Part shown: positions 1-6,168 of the stretch, piece by piece
How positions within the stretch are numbered: the first letter of the stretch is position 1
Layout: every line of letters begins with the position of its first letter
Source: an uncultured Clostridia bacterium
GTDB taxonomy: Bacteria > Bacillota > Clostridia > TANB77 > CAG-508
NCBI GenBank assembly: GCA_944388615.1
Contig: CALXJL010000079.1
Location: 1-6,168 of the forward strand
Length of the DNA stretch: 6,168 nt
Reading direction: 5' to 3'
The notes under the pieces: model-generated
Told to the model about the DNA's origin: nothing
What the model saw: only the letters and a program-made list of their open reading frames with translations
Database searches by the model: none
Made by a program: the position numbers and the translations under genes

Positions 1-1161
1 ATTTTCATCATTAAATAGATTTTGAATTTTCAAATTAAACCAAGGTTCCCAGATTTCTTCCTTTGGATCAATATCATATTTTCCAAGATAATTCATATAA
101 TTATTAATATCTATATTCAATGTTTTAAATAATGATTTCATACTTTGACATCTATATTGAGACCATAACTTTAATAACTCTGCTATAGTAAATTCCTTTA
201 AAGATGGTGCAAAAGTAGCGACTCTACTTACCTCTAATAATTTACAGTCTGGCATTTCCATTCCATAAATATTATTTTGCTTTATTAATTCATGTATTTT
301 TATAAAAGTTTCCCCTTCTCTTGTTTGATAATATATTGTATCTATTTTATTTTTAATAGCATACTCTATGATATTTTCAACAAAGAAATATAATAATGGC
401 GAAATCTCAACTCCTAAATTATATAACTCATCACTATTATTTTTAGGATCTTTAACCTTTATACTTTCAAAATCAAAATTAAATGTTCTTCTTTCTTGTG
501 GAGCAAAATCATAATTTGCATATTTTCTCATCTCTATTGTCTGTATTCCTTGTTTCTTTGCTACTTCTATATCACAATAAGGATTATCCCCTACATGTAT
601 GTGTTCTTCTGGTTTTACTTGTAATTTTTCTTCCACATATTGGTATAATCTTCCGGAAATTTTATTTAATAATATATCTGCTGAAGAAAAAATATCTTCA
701 AAATACTTATACATATCTACTGATTCTAATATTTCTCTTAAAGATTTTTTTCCCATATAAAAATCAGAAATACAATATTTTTTTATATCTTTATATTTCT
801 CCAATATTGGTAAAACTTCTTCATTAACATAAATAACACTTTTTTCAAAATCTATTTCTACTTTTAGTAGTTCTTGTGATATATCTGGAATTTCTTTATT
901 TATTATTGCTTTTTGTAATCTTATAAATGTTTCTTCTATTGTGCATTCTTGATCTTTGCCTTTTTCTGCATTTTCTTGTCTAATTTTAGTTTCTATTTCA
1001 TTTCTCAAATTCAACAACTTATATATATCTTTATATTCATCTTTTATATCATTATAATATTTTAATAATAAATATTTCATAGTAAATAATTTAACTTCTT
1101 CTGGATGACACTTTCTTTTTATTAGTGTATCCCAAATATCAAAACTAACTATTTTTGTCAT
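1..1161 (-). CDS. HAD-superfamily hydrolase-like protein of polysaccharide loci (COG5610-like), C-terminus beyond the window
   Basis: An open frame of 387 codons runs from an ATG at 1161 to the window edge with no stop, so the C-terminus is missing. The N-terminal ~210 residues carry a HAD fold. Motif I is FDIWDTL at residues 7-13 with D8 as the presumed nucleophile. Motif II is S132 in CISDFYM, motif III is probably K167, and motif IV is HVGDNPYCD at 189-197 with D192 and D197. A long insert (about 28-110) forms the cap. A second module begins near residue 247 (LGVEISPLLYFF), followed by YYQTREGETF (277-286) and EVSRVATFAPSL (310-321). These resemble the 'RDG' and 'SRRAL' blocks I know from COG5610 proteins in glycan clusters. 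The substrate is unknown; processing or attachment of a sugar or phosphate group is inference. The D+2 acid/base Asp of HAD phosphatases is Trp10 here. The AAAGGAGT at 1171-1178, 9 bases upstream, supports the start. The gene follows the permease by 16 bases. Confidence 0.8.
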   Translation of the reverse strand, partial: MTKIVSFDIWDTLIKRKCHPEEVKLFTMKYLLLKYYNDIKDEYKDIYKLLNLRNEIETKIRQENAEKGKDQECTIEETFIRLQKAIINKEIPDISQELLKVEIDFEKSVIYVNEEVLPILEKYKDIKKYCISDFYMGKKSLREILESVDMYKYFEDIFSSADILLNKISGRLYQYVEEKLQVKPEEHIHVGDNPYCDIEVAKKQGIQTIEMRKYANYDFAPQERRTFNFDFESIKVKDPKNNSDELYNLGVEISPLLYFFVENIIEYAIKNKIDTIYYQTREGETFIKIHELIKQNNIYGMEMPDCKLLEVSRVATFAPSLKEFTIAELLKLWSQYRCQSMKSLFKTLNIDINNYMNYLGKYDIDPKEEIWEPWFNLKIQNLFNDEN

Positions 1162-1170
1162 ATTATCTTA

Positions 1171-1177
1171 ACTCCTT

Positions 1178-1178
<1 letters not shown>
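1171..1178 (-). promoter_or_regulatory. Ribosome binding site of the HAD-like gene, touching the permease stop
   Basis: AAAGGAGT lies 9 bases before the ATG at 1161 and overlaps the last base of the permease stop codon (TAA, 1178-1180). This arrangement suggests translational coupling between the two genes. Confidence 0.75.
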
Positions 1179-1951
<773 letters not shown>

Positions 1952-1978
1952 TTATAATCATTGCTCCTTTTTCTTTTT

Positions 1979-2722
1979 TTAAGTTGTTACTCTTAAATAT
2001 TCATCTACAACTTCATTTGTATTTCCATCCATTCTTATTTCTCCATTATATAGCCATACTGCTCTATCGCATAAATTTCTAACAGAATCCATGCTATGTG
2101 TAACAAATACCATAGTCTTACCTTCTGCCCTTAGTTGTTTCATTTTTGCAAAACATTTTTCTTGAAAGTGTTGATCTCCTACTGATAATATTTCATCTAT
2201 TAAAAGTATTTCTGCATCAACATTTATTGCTACAGAAAATGCAAGCCTCATATACATTCCTGATGAATATGTTTTTACTGGATTATCTATAAAATCTCTA
2301 AGTTCAGAAAATTCTATTATTTCATCTAGCCTATTATCTATTTCTTTTCTTGTTAATCCAAAAATAGATGCATTAAAATATATGTTTTCTCTTCCCGAAA
2401 AATCCGGATGGAAACCAGCACCTAATTCTAATAATGATGTTAATTTTCCATATGTCTCAACAGTGCCACTATTAGGATATATTATTTGCGTCATTAATTT
2501 CAATAATGTAGATTTTCCGCTTCCGTTTACTCCTATTAGCGCAACTGTTTCTCCTTTTTTTATAGTTAAATTTATCCCTTTTAAAACTTCTCTTTTTTCT
2601 CTTCTTTTATTTCTAGCAAAAAATAACATTCTTTCTTTTAATGTATTAGCTCTATCATAATATATATTAAAACTTTTATTAACATTTTCGACTTTTATTG
2701 CTATATCATCTGATTCTTTCAT
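1979..2722 (-). CDS. Polysaccharide ABC exporter, ATP-binding subunit (Wzt/TagH-type)
   Basis: This is the ATPase that powers the exporter encoded just downstream. With the start at 2722 it has 247 residues. Walker A is GVNGSGKST (64-72), the ABC signature is YSSGM (152-156), Walker B is ILLIDE (172-177), the D-loop is SVGD (180-183) and the H-loop His is H209. The block ELGAGFHPDFSGREN (99-113) is the form of the Q-loop region seen in Wzt, TagH and KpsT-like exporters rather than in nutrient importers. The N-terminal stretch YYDRANTLKERML (21-33) is also characteristic. The protein ends about 38 residues after the H-loop, so it lacks the C-terminal carbohydrate-binding domain of long Wzt proteins and the extra domain of Bacillus TagH. 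A frame 5 codons longer exists (ATG at 2737), but the Shine-Dalgarno lies inside it, so 2722 is preferred. It starts 17 bases after the preceding glycosyltransferase stop. Confidence 0.94.
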   Translation of the reverse strand: MKESDDIAIKVENVNKSFNIYYDRANTLKERMLFFARNKRREKREVLKGINLTIKKGETVALIGVNGSGKSTLLKLMTQIIYPNSGTVETYGKLTSLLELGAGFHPDFSGRENIYFNASIFGLTRKEIDNRLDEIIEFSELRDFIDNPVKTYSSGMYMRLAFSVAINVDAEILLIDEILSVGDQHFQEKCFAKMKQLRAEGKTMVFVTHSMDSVRNLCDRAVWLYNGEIRMDGNTNEVVDEYLRVTT

Positions 2723-2726
2723 ATGT

Positions 2727-2734
2727 ACTCCTTT
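2727..2734 (-). promoter_or_regulatory. Ribosome binding site that decides the ABC ATPase start
   Basis: AAAGGAGT lies 4 bases before the ATG at 2722. The other in-frame ATG (2737) lies upstream of this site and begins 2 bases after the previous stop codon, with no Shine-Dalgarno of its own. Confidence 0.8.
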
Positions 2735-2739
2735 CATTT

Positions 2740-3624
2740 TTAGACATTATATCTTATTTTACTTAATATTGTTCCTGGAATAAATAAAACACAATATAAG
2801 ATTTTATTTTCAATGTTAAAAATATTTTTTAAACTATTTTTCTTTTTAGTAATTGTTTTAAATAATATATAGTGTTTTATAACATATAATCTCTTTTTTA
2901 TCAATACCCTTTTCATATCACGTTGAAGGATTTCTTTAAAATATTCGTAATACCCATATGGATTTTTAATAAATATATTTTGGATATTTTTTGTATATCC
3001 ATCTTTTTGATATTCGCAAATCATAATTGGTTCATTGTAACATTTTATATTATATTTTAAATCCATTTCATGATGTAATCTAGCTTCTGTTACAAACTTC
3101 TCGTTTTTTTCTAATTTATATTCATATTTCTTTCTTATTTTAGCAAAATATACTAGTGCTTTTTCTCCATTTTCTCCATCTTTAAAATATAAATCAAACA
3201 TCTTACTCTCTTGTTTTTTTAAATCTTGTCCTATATTATTTCCATTTAAATCATATTTCAAAAAACACATAGCATATATATCGTTTCTATCTTTGTTTTC
3301 TTCGTATGCTTGTCTTATAATTTCAAATGCATCATCTGAAAAATAATCATCTGAATCACATTCTATTATTAGATCACCTTCTGCATTTTTCACTAAATTG
3401 TTTATTGCAGTCATTTTTCCTGAATTTGATTGTTTATAATATTTTACTTCAATATTATGTTCTTCAATAAACACTTTTACTACTTGCTCTGTATTATCTG
3501 TTGATCCATCATCCATAATAAGCCATTGCACATCTTTTTTCCAATTTTGTCTTACTATACTTGCATATAATCTTTTTAATAATTCAGCCCTATTATATGT
3601 TGGTGTTAATACTGATATCTTCAT
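2740..3624 (-). CDS. Family 2 glycosyltransferase (GT-A fold), second in the operon
   Basis: With the start at 3624 this is a 294-residue GT2 enzyme that should transfer a sugar from a nucleotide sugar to a lipid-linked glycan acceptor at the inner membrane face. The N-terminus is the GT-A nucleotide-binding fold: ISVLTPTYNR (3-12), MDDGSTDNT (37-45), then NSGKMTAINNL (67-77) and the metal-binding DxD as ECDSDDYF (88-95, D90/D92/D93). The stretch FVTEARLHHEMDLKYN (near 178-193) lies where the acceptor and catalytic residues usually sit. The C-terminal part is Lys-rich (about 221-270) and ends in a short hydrophobic stretch (about 275-287), which may help it sit on the membrane. A 7-codon-longer frame from a TTG at 3645 would overlap the previous gene and contains the Shine-Dalgarno, so the ATG at 3624 is chosen. 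Donor and acceptor sugars cannot be assigned. Confidence 0.9.
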   Translation of the reverse strand: MKISVLTPTYNRAELLKRLYASIVRQNWKKDVQWLIMDDGSTDNTEQVVKVFIEEHNIEVKYYKQSNSGKMTAINNLVKNAEGDLIIECDSDDYFSDDAFEIIRQAYEENKDRNDIYAMCFLKYDLNGNNIGQDLKKQESKMFDLYFKDGENGEKALVYFAKIRKKYEYKLEKNEKFVTEARLHHEMDLKYNIKCYNEPIMICEYQKDGYTKNIQNIFIKNPYGYYEYFKEILQRDMKRVLIKKRLYVIKHYILFKTITKKKNSLKNIFNIENKILYCVLFIPGTILSKIRYNV

Positions 3625-3628
3625 GTAT

Positions 3629-3636
3629 TCACCTCT
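3629..3636 (-). promoter_or_regulatory. Ribosome binding site that decides the start of the second GT2 gene
   Basis: AGAGGTGA lies 4 bases before the ATG at 3624 and one base past the stop codon of the GT4 gene (TAA, 3638-3640). Its position rules against the in-frame TTG at 3645. Confidence 0.75.
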
Positions 3637-3637
3637 T

Positions 3638-4744
3638 TTATCCAATAATTTCTTTTATTTGCTTTATAATATTATCATTATCATATTTATTATTATCTTT
3701 TCTTTTTTTCTTTATATATCTATATTTATTCTTTATTATTTTCCTTAACCCTAAATAAATATCTTCTTCATTATTTCCAACTATCATACTATTAGTATAA
3801 TTTTTTATTGTTTCTCTTGCTGCAGTATCTGTTATTATTATATATTTATTTAATATTTGTGCTTCAAGTAGTACCATTGGGTAACCTTCAAATTTAGAAA
3901 GAAGTGCAAAACAATCTGCATTTTTTATATATGGATATGGATTTTCTTGTTTTCCTAATAATATAAATGTATCTTTTATTCCATTTTCTTCTATTATTTT
4001 TTCTATTTGTTTTCTATTCGGGCCATCCCCTATTACATAGAAATTATGCATAACTTTTTCTTTAATAAGTCTACTATGTACATTTGCTAATCTTTCTATA
4101 GCTTTTTGATCCACTAGTCTAGATACAGTTACAAAATTAATTGTATCTTTTTTAAATTCTATATCCATTTTTTCATTTGCTTTATTTAAAACCATATCTG
4201 AATCTATATAATTATATATCACTTTTTTATTACAATCTATATTATATATTTCTTCAAATTTATTTTTATTATCTTCACTAACAAATATTATTTCATCATA
4301 TTTACTGTATATTTTTTTATCAATTATCTTTTTTAAAGTTGCTTTTATACCTTTTCCAAATACTTGAGTTATATCATTATGAACCCATGCTATTTTTTTG
4401 GTATTTTTATTTTTCACACTTAATAATCTAGTTGGAGCTCCTTCCAGAAATGCTATTTCAACATCATAGTCATTTTTTATAATATTTTCATATATTTTCT
4501 TTCTTTCTAACATTATTTGTAATGGTTTAGTTTTTTTTGCTTTTTCGTTTAGTTTACTATATGGTTTTTTTATAAGGTTTTCTACTTTTATTTTTGGATC
4601 TAATTGTAACTCCAATTCTCCTCCTGAATATATTGTAAATATAGTTATATCGTACTCTTCCGATAATCTATTTGCTATATCTACAAGCACTCTTTCTGCC
4701 CCTCCTAATGTCAAACTAGTTATTGCAAATAATATCTTCTTCAA
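3638..4744 (-). CDS. Family 4 glycosyltransferase (GT-B fold), TTG start
   Basis: This 368-residue protein is a retaining GT4 glycosyltransferase expected to add a sugar to a lipid-linked polysaccharide intermediate in the cytoplasm. The N-terminal Rossmann domain opens with ITSLTLGGAERVLVDIANRL (8-27), whose glycine-rich GGAERV is typical of the family. AWVHND (119-124) and IIFVSE (152-157) follow. The C-terminal donor-binding domain starts near FVTVSRLVDQKAIERL (204-219) and contains FYVIGDGPNRKQIEKI (235-250). The family E-x7-E motif is E286 to E294 in FEGYPMVLLEA. Length is normal and the gene looks intact. It ends with a basic, Asn/Lys-rich tail (about 338-360). The start codon is TTG at 4744-4742, supported by AGGAGGA at 4751-4757, six bases away; no alternative ATG is nearby. 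It lies 14 bases after the first GT2 gene. Sugar specificity is unknown. Confidence 0.92.
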   Translation of the reverse strand: MKKILFAITSLTLGGAERVLVDIANRLSEEYDITIFTIYSGGELELQLDPKIKVENLIKKPYSKLNEKAKKTKPLQIMLERKKIYENIIKNDYDVEIAFLEGAPTRLLSVKNKNTKKIAWVHNDITQVFGKGIKATLKKIIDKKIYSKYDEIIFVSEDNKNKFEEIYNIDCNKKVIYNYIDSDMVLNKANEKMDIEFKKDTINFVTVSRLVDQKAIERLANVHSRLIKEKVMHNFYVIGDGPNRKQIEKIIEENGIKDTFILLGKQENPYPYIKNADCFALLSKFEGYPMVLLEAQILNKYIIITDTAARETIKNYTNSMIVGNNEEDIYLGLRKIIKNKYRYIKKKRKDNNKYDNDNIIKQIKEIIG

Positions 4745-4750
4745 GTATAT

Positions 4751-4757
4751 TCCTCCT
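4751..4757 (-). promoter_or_regulatory. Strong ribosome binding site supporting the TTG start of the GT4 gene
   Basis: AGGAGGA is a near-perfect Shine-Dalgarno located 6 bases before the TTG at 4744. Its strength may compensate for the weak start codon. Confidence 0.8.
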
Positions 4758-4758
4758 A

Positions 4759-5721
4759 TTACTGCTTTTTTATTCTAAATAATTTACCATATATTTTAAA
4801 TGTGATCTTATTCACACTTTTTATATATCTATCTTTTTTACTTTTGCCTTTTTTTAAAATTTTATTATTTTTCCAATTTGGAAATCTAGAATTTAAATTA
4901 TTCCATGTTTCATTTAATAATTGTTTGCGCACTTTTTTGTCTTTTATTTTAACTATTCTTAAAAATGAGCTACATAATAAATATCTAGTATAGATATATT
5001 CAAGTTCCATTTTATATTCTTCATATAATTTGTTCTCTTCATAATATTTTATTACATTATCTAAAACATTGAATATTTCACCATTTCTACTATTTTGTAT
5101 ATTTGATATTGAATTTTGTCTTTGTATGTAATGTACCATAGGCTCTGTAACAAAAGAAACTTTATTTATATATGGTATTAGTTTATAAGTAAACTCTACA
5201 TCTTCATATCTTAATCCTTTAGGAAATTCTATTTTTGTTTCATTCAATATTGACCTTTTTATCAGTTTATTCCAAGCTACCACCCTTACTTTAACTAGCA
5301 TATCCTGTTTTACTTCATACTTTATACCCTTGTCCAATTTTAATTTTTTTGGATATTCCCAGTAAAAATTACATTCTACCATATCACTATCTTCTTTTTT
5401 AGCCTTTTCATACATTTTTTCATACATATCTTTTTCTACATAATCATCAGAATCAACAAATGCAATATATTCTCCAGTTGCATATTTCATACCATAATTC
5501 CTAGCATCTGATAACCCTCCATTTTCTTTTTCTACATATATTATTTTTTCTGGATATTTATTAATGTATTTTTGTACAACTATTTTTGATTCATCTGTAG
5601 ATCCATCATTTACTACTATTATTTCTATATCCTCTAATGTTTGATATACTAATGAATCTAAACATTTTTCTATGTAATCTTGTACATTATATACAGGAAC
5701 TATTACACTTACTTTTTTCAT
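4759..5721 (-). CDS. Family 2 glycosyltransferase (GT-A fold), first gene of the operon
   Basis: This 320-residue enzyme has the standard GT2 layout of capsule and exopolysaccharide transferases. The nucleotide-binding start is VSVIVPVYNVQDYIEKCLDS (4-23), with NDGSTDES at 38-45. ENGGLSDARNYG (66-77) and the metal-binding FVDSDDYV (88-95, D90/D92/D93) follow. Further family marks are AWNKLIKRSIL (149-159), the RYEDVEF acidic pair at 171-177 (E173/D174, catalytic region) and HYIQRQNSIS (197-206). The last 60 residues are strongly Lys/Arg-rich (about 257-320), consistent with peripheral contact with an anionic membrane. An in-frame TAA 12 bases upstream fixes the ATG at 5721 as the first possible start. 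The only Shine-Dalgarno candidate is AAAGGA at 5735-5740, 13 bases away, weaker and further than for the downstream genes. A promoter lies just upstream. Donor and acceptor sugars cannot be assigned from sequence. Confidence 0.93.
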   Translation of the reverse strand: MKKVSVIVPVYNVQDYIEKCLDSLVYQTLEDIEIIVVNDGSTDESKIVVQKYINKYPEKIIYVEKENGGLSDARNYGMKYATGEYIAFVDSDDYVEKDMYEKMYEKAKKEDSDMVECNFYWEYPKKLKLDKGIKYEVKQDMLVKVRVVAWNKLIKRSILNETKIEFPKGLRYEDVEFTYKLIPYINKVSFVTEPMVHYIQRQNSISNIQNSRNGEIFNVLDNVIKYYEENKLYEEYKMELEYIYTRYLLCSSFLRIVKIKDKKVRKQLLNETWNNLNSRFPNWKNNKILKKGKSKKDRYIKSVNKITFKIYGKLFRIKKQ

Positions 5722-5762
5722 TTCTTTTACTTATTCCTTTCAGCCTCATTTTTCCTTGCTAA
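5722..5762 (-). other. Short 5' leader of the polysaccharide operon
   Basis: Between the -10 box and the first ATG there are 41 bases, of which about 35 should be transcribed. They contain a possible Shine-Dalgarno (AAAGGA, 5735-5740). An out-of-frame ATG lies 28 bases before the start, at 5749. I see no stable hairpin or known leader element here. Confidence 0.45.
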
Positions 5763-5791
5763 AGTATATCATTTTAAGTTTAATAAGTAAA
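5763..5791 (-). promoter_or_regulatory. Probable sigma-A promoter of the polysaccharide operon (extended -10)
   Basis: On the minus strand, TTTACT (5791-5786, four of six matches to TTGACA) is followed by a 17-base spacer and TATACT (5768-5763, five of six matches to TATAAT). TG one base before the -10 makes it an extended -10. Transcription would begin near 5756, giving a leader of about 35 bases, too short for a riboswitch. In such AT-rich DNA chance matches are common, but the spacing, the extended -10 and the position between a terminator and the first gene all agree. Confidence 0.65.
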
Positions 5792-5797
5792 GTTTAA
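5776..5797. repeat. Short direct repeat AAGTTTAA flanking the -35 region
   Basis: AAGTTTAA occurs at 5776-5783 and again at 5790-5797, with starts 14 bases apart. The second copy overlaps the end of the -35 box. It might be a regulator site, but 8-base A/T-rich repeats arise easily by chance in this composition. Confidence 0.3.
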
Positions 5798-5843
5798 AAT
5801 AAAAATAGATAAAACAAACTTTATTGTTTTATCTATTTTTATT
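5798..5843 (-). terminator. Perfect 20-bp hairpin, probable intrinsic terminator of the acidic-protein gene
   Basis: Bases 5798-5817 pair without mismatch with 5824-5843 around a 6-base loop (5818-5823). Only four of the twenty pairs are G-C... by inspection the stem is almost entirely A-T with few G-C pairs, so it is long rather than GC-rich. On the minus strand the right arm ends in a T-rich run (TATTTTTATTTTAAA). The stem starts one base after the stop codon at 5845-5847. The A-run/T-run symmetry could let it act in both directions, though no plus-strand gene converges on it. It separates the upstream gene from the polysaccharide operon. Confidence 0.72.
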
Positions 5844-5844
5844 A

Positions 5845-6168
5845 TTAATACTCTAGATTATTTTGTTTAATATCTTCGATTTCATTATATTCTTTATTAT
5901 CTATTAGAGAATTTTCATTTATCACTACATTTGTTATTGTATCATCTTCTTTGATAACATTAATTACTTGTGAATCTTCTTCGATTTGTTGTTCTGCTTC
6001 ATTTATCTTTTCTTTCTCTTCTTCATCTTCTTTAATTAATTCCTCTTGTGTCTCTAATGTATTTTGTATCTTTTCCTCTTTTCCTTTAAATACTATTGTA
6101 TTTTTATTTTCTATTGTCATTTCTTTTCCTTCTACTTCTCCTATTACTTCTCTTGTATTTATCTTCGC
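5845..6168 (-). CDS. Unrecognised acidic protein, C-terminal part (probably partial)
   Basis: I do not recognise this protein. The frame is open from the window edge to a TAA at 5845-5847, giving 107 residues with no upstream stop, so I treat it as the C-terminal end of a longer gene. An internal ATG at 6120 has a possible Shine-Dalgarno (GAAGGA, ending 6 bases upstream), so a separate 91-residue protein is the alternative. Those 91 residues include about 21 Glu and 6 Asp against about 10 Lys, with no Cys and no hydrophobic membrane span. The region near IKEDEEEKEKINEAEQQIEED is probably helical or disordered; the ending (about the last 35 residues) is rich in Asn, Asp and Ile. It precedes the polysaccharide operon on the same strand but is separated from it by a hairpin and a promoter, so shared function is unproven. 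Confidence 0.55.
   Translation of the reverse strand, partial: AKINTREVIGEVEGKEMTIENKNTIVFKGKEEKIQNTLETQEELIKEDEEEKEKINEAEQQIEEDSQVINVIKEDDTITNVVINENSLIDNKEYNEIEDIKQNNLEY

Noticed and set aside
483..827. Plus-strand open frame of 114 codons, rich in Leu, Phe and Tyr
   Set aside because: It lies antisense to the HAD-like gene, whose motifs are clear, and its hydrophobic composition is what the reverse complement of Lys/Glu-rich AT-rich codons gives. No Shine-Dalgarno supports it.
2382..2660. Plus-strand open frame of 92 codons
   Set aside because: Antisense shadow of the ABC ATPase, covering its Walker A region.
3561..3758. Plus-strand hydrophobic open frame of 65 codons
   Set aside because: Antisense to the junction of two glycosyltransferase genes; its Ile/Leu/Phe richness mirrors Lys/Asn codons on the coding strand.
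4802..4993. Plus-strand open frame of 63 codons
   Set aside because: Antisense to the basic C-terminal tail of the first GT2 gene, with no supporting signal.
5722..5844. Riboswitch or small RNA in the only real intergenic space
   Set aside because: The space is 123 bases and is already used by the hairpin and promoter; the transcribed leader is about 35 bases with no visible structure.

Overview
The window is very AT-rich (roughly three quarters A+T by eye). It has strong purine-rich Shine-Dalgarno sites (AGGAGG, AAAGGAGT), TAA at all six visible stop codons, frequent AGA/ATA/AAA codons, and TGG for Trp with no in-frame TGA. This suggests a low-GC Firmicute, probably of the Clostridia or a related gut lineage; Fusobacteria are a less likely alternative. 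No taxonomic marker gene is present, so this is inference. All recognisable genes lie on the minus strand, so transcription runs from high to low coordinates.

Region 1 (6168 to 5845) is the 3' end of an unrecognised gene encoding a strongly acidic, Glu/Asp-rich tail. Its stop codon is followed after one base by a perfect 20-bp hairpin (5798-5843), probably its terminator. Region 2 (5844 to 5722) is the only intergenic space over 100 bp. It holds that hairpin and a good sigma-A-type promoter with an extended -10 (5763-5791), firing into the next gene. Region 3 (5721 to 1) is a tight operon of six genes with gaps of 13 to 27 bases: family 2 glycosyltransferase, family 4 glycosyltransferase (TTG start), a second family 2 glycosyltransferase, the ATPase and then the permease of a Wzm/Wzt (TagGH)-type polysaccharide ABC exporter, and a HAD-like protein that runs off the left edge.

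Together these genes look like part of a cell-surface polysaccharide (capsule, teichoic-acid-like or O-antigen-like) locus. The glycosyltransferases would build a lipid-linked glycan on the cytoplasmic face of the membrane, and the two-gene ABC transporter would carry it across. The HAD-like protein belongs to a class commonly seen in such clusters but of poorly defined function. No initiating sugar-phosphate transferase, polymerase, nucleotide-sugar enzyme or anchoring enzyme is visible, so the locus must be larger or depend on genes elsewhere.

I did not find a clearly new system. The parts most worth a second look are the HAD-like protein, with an altered catalytic motif and a second conserved module, and the acidic protein before the operon. 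Two gene starts (2722 and 3624) were moved downstream of the longest open frame because the ribosome binding sites lie inside the longer frame.
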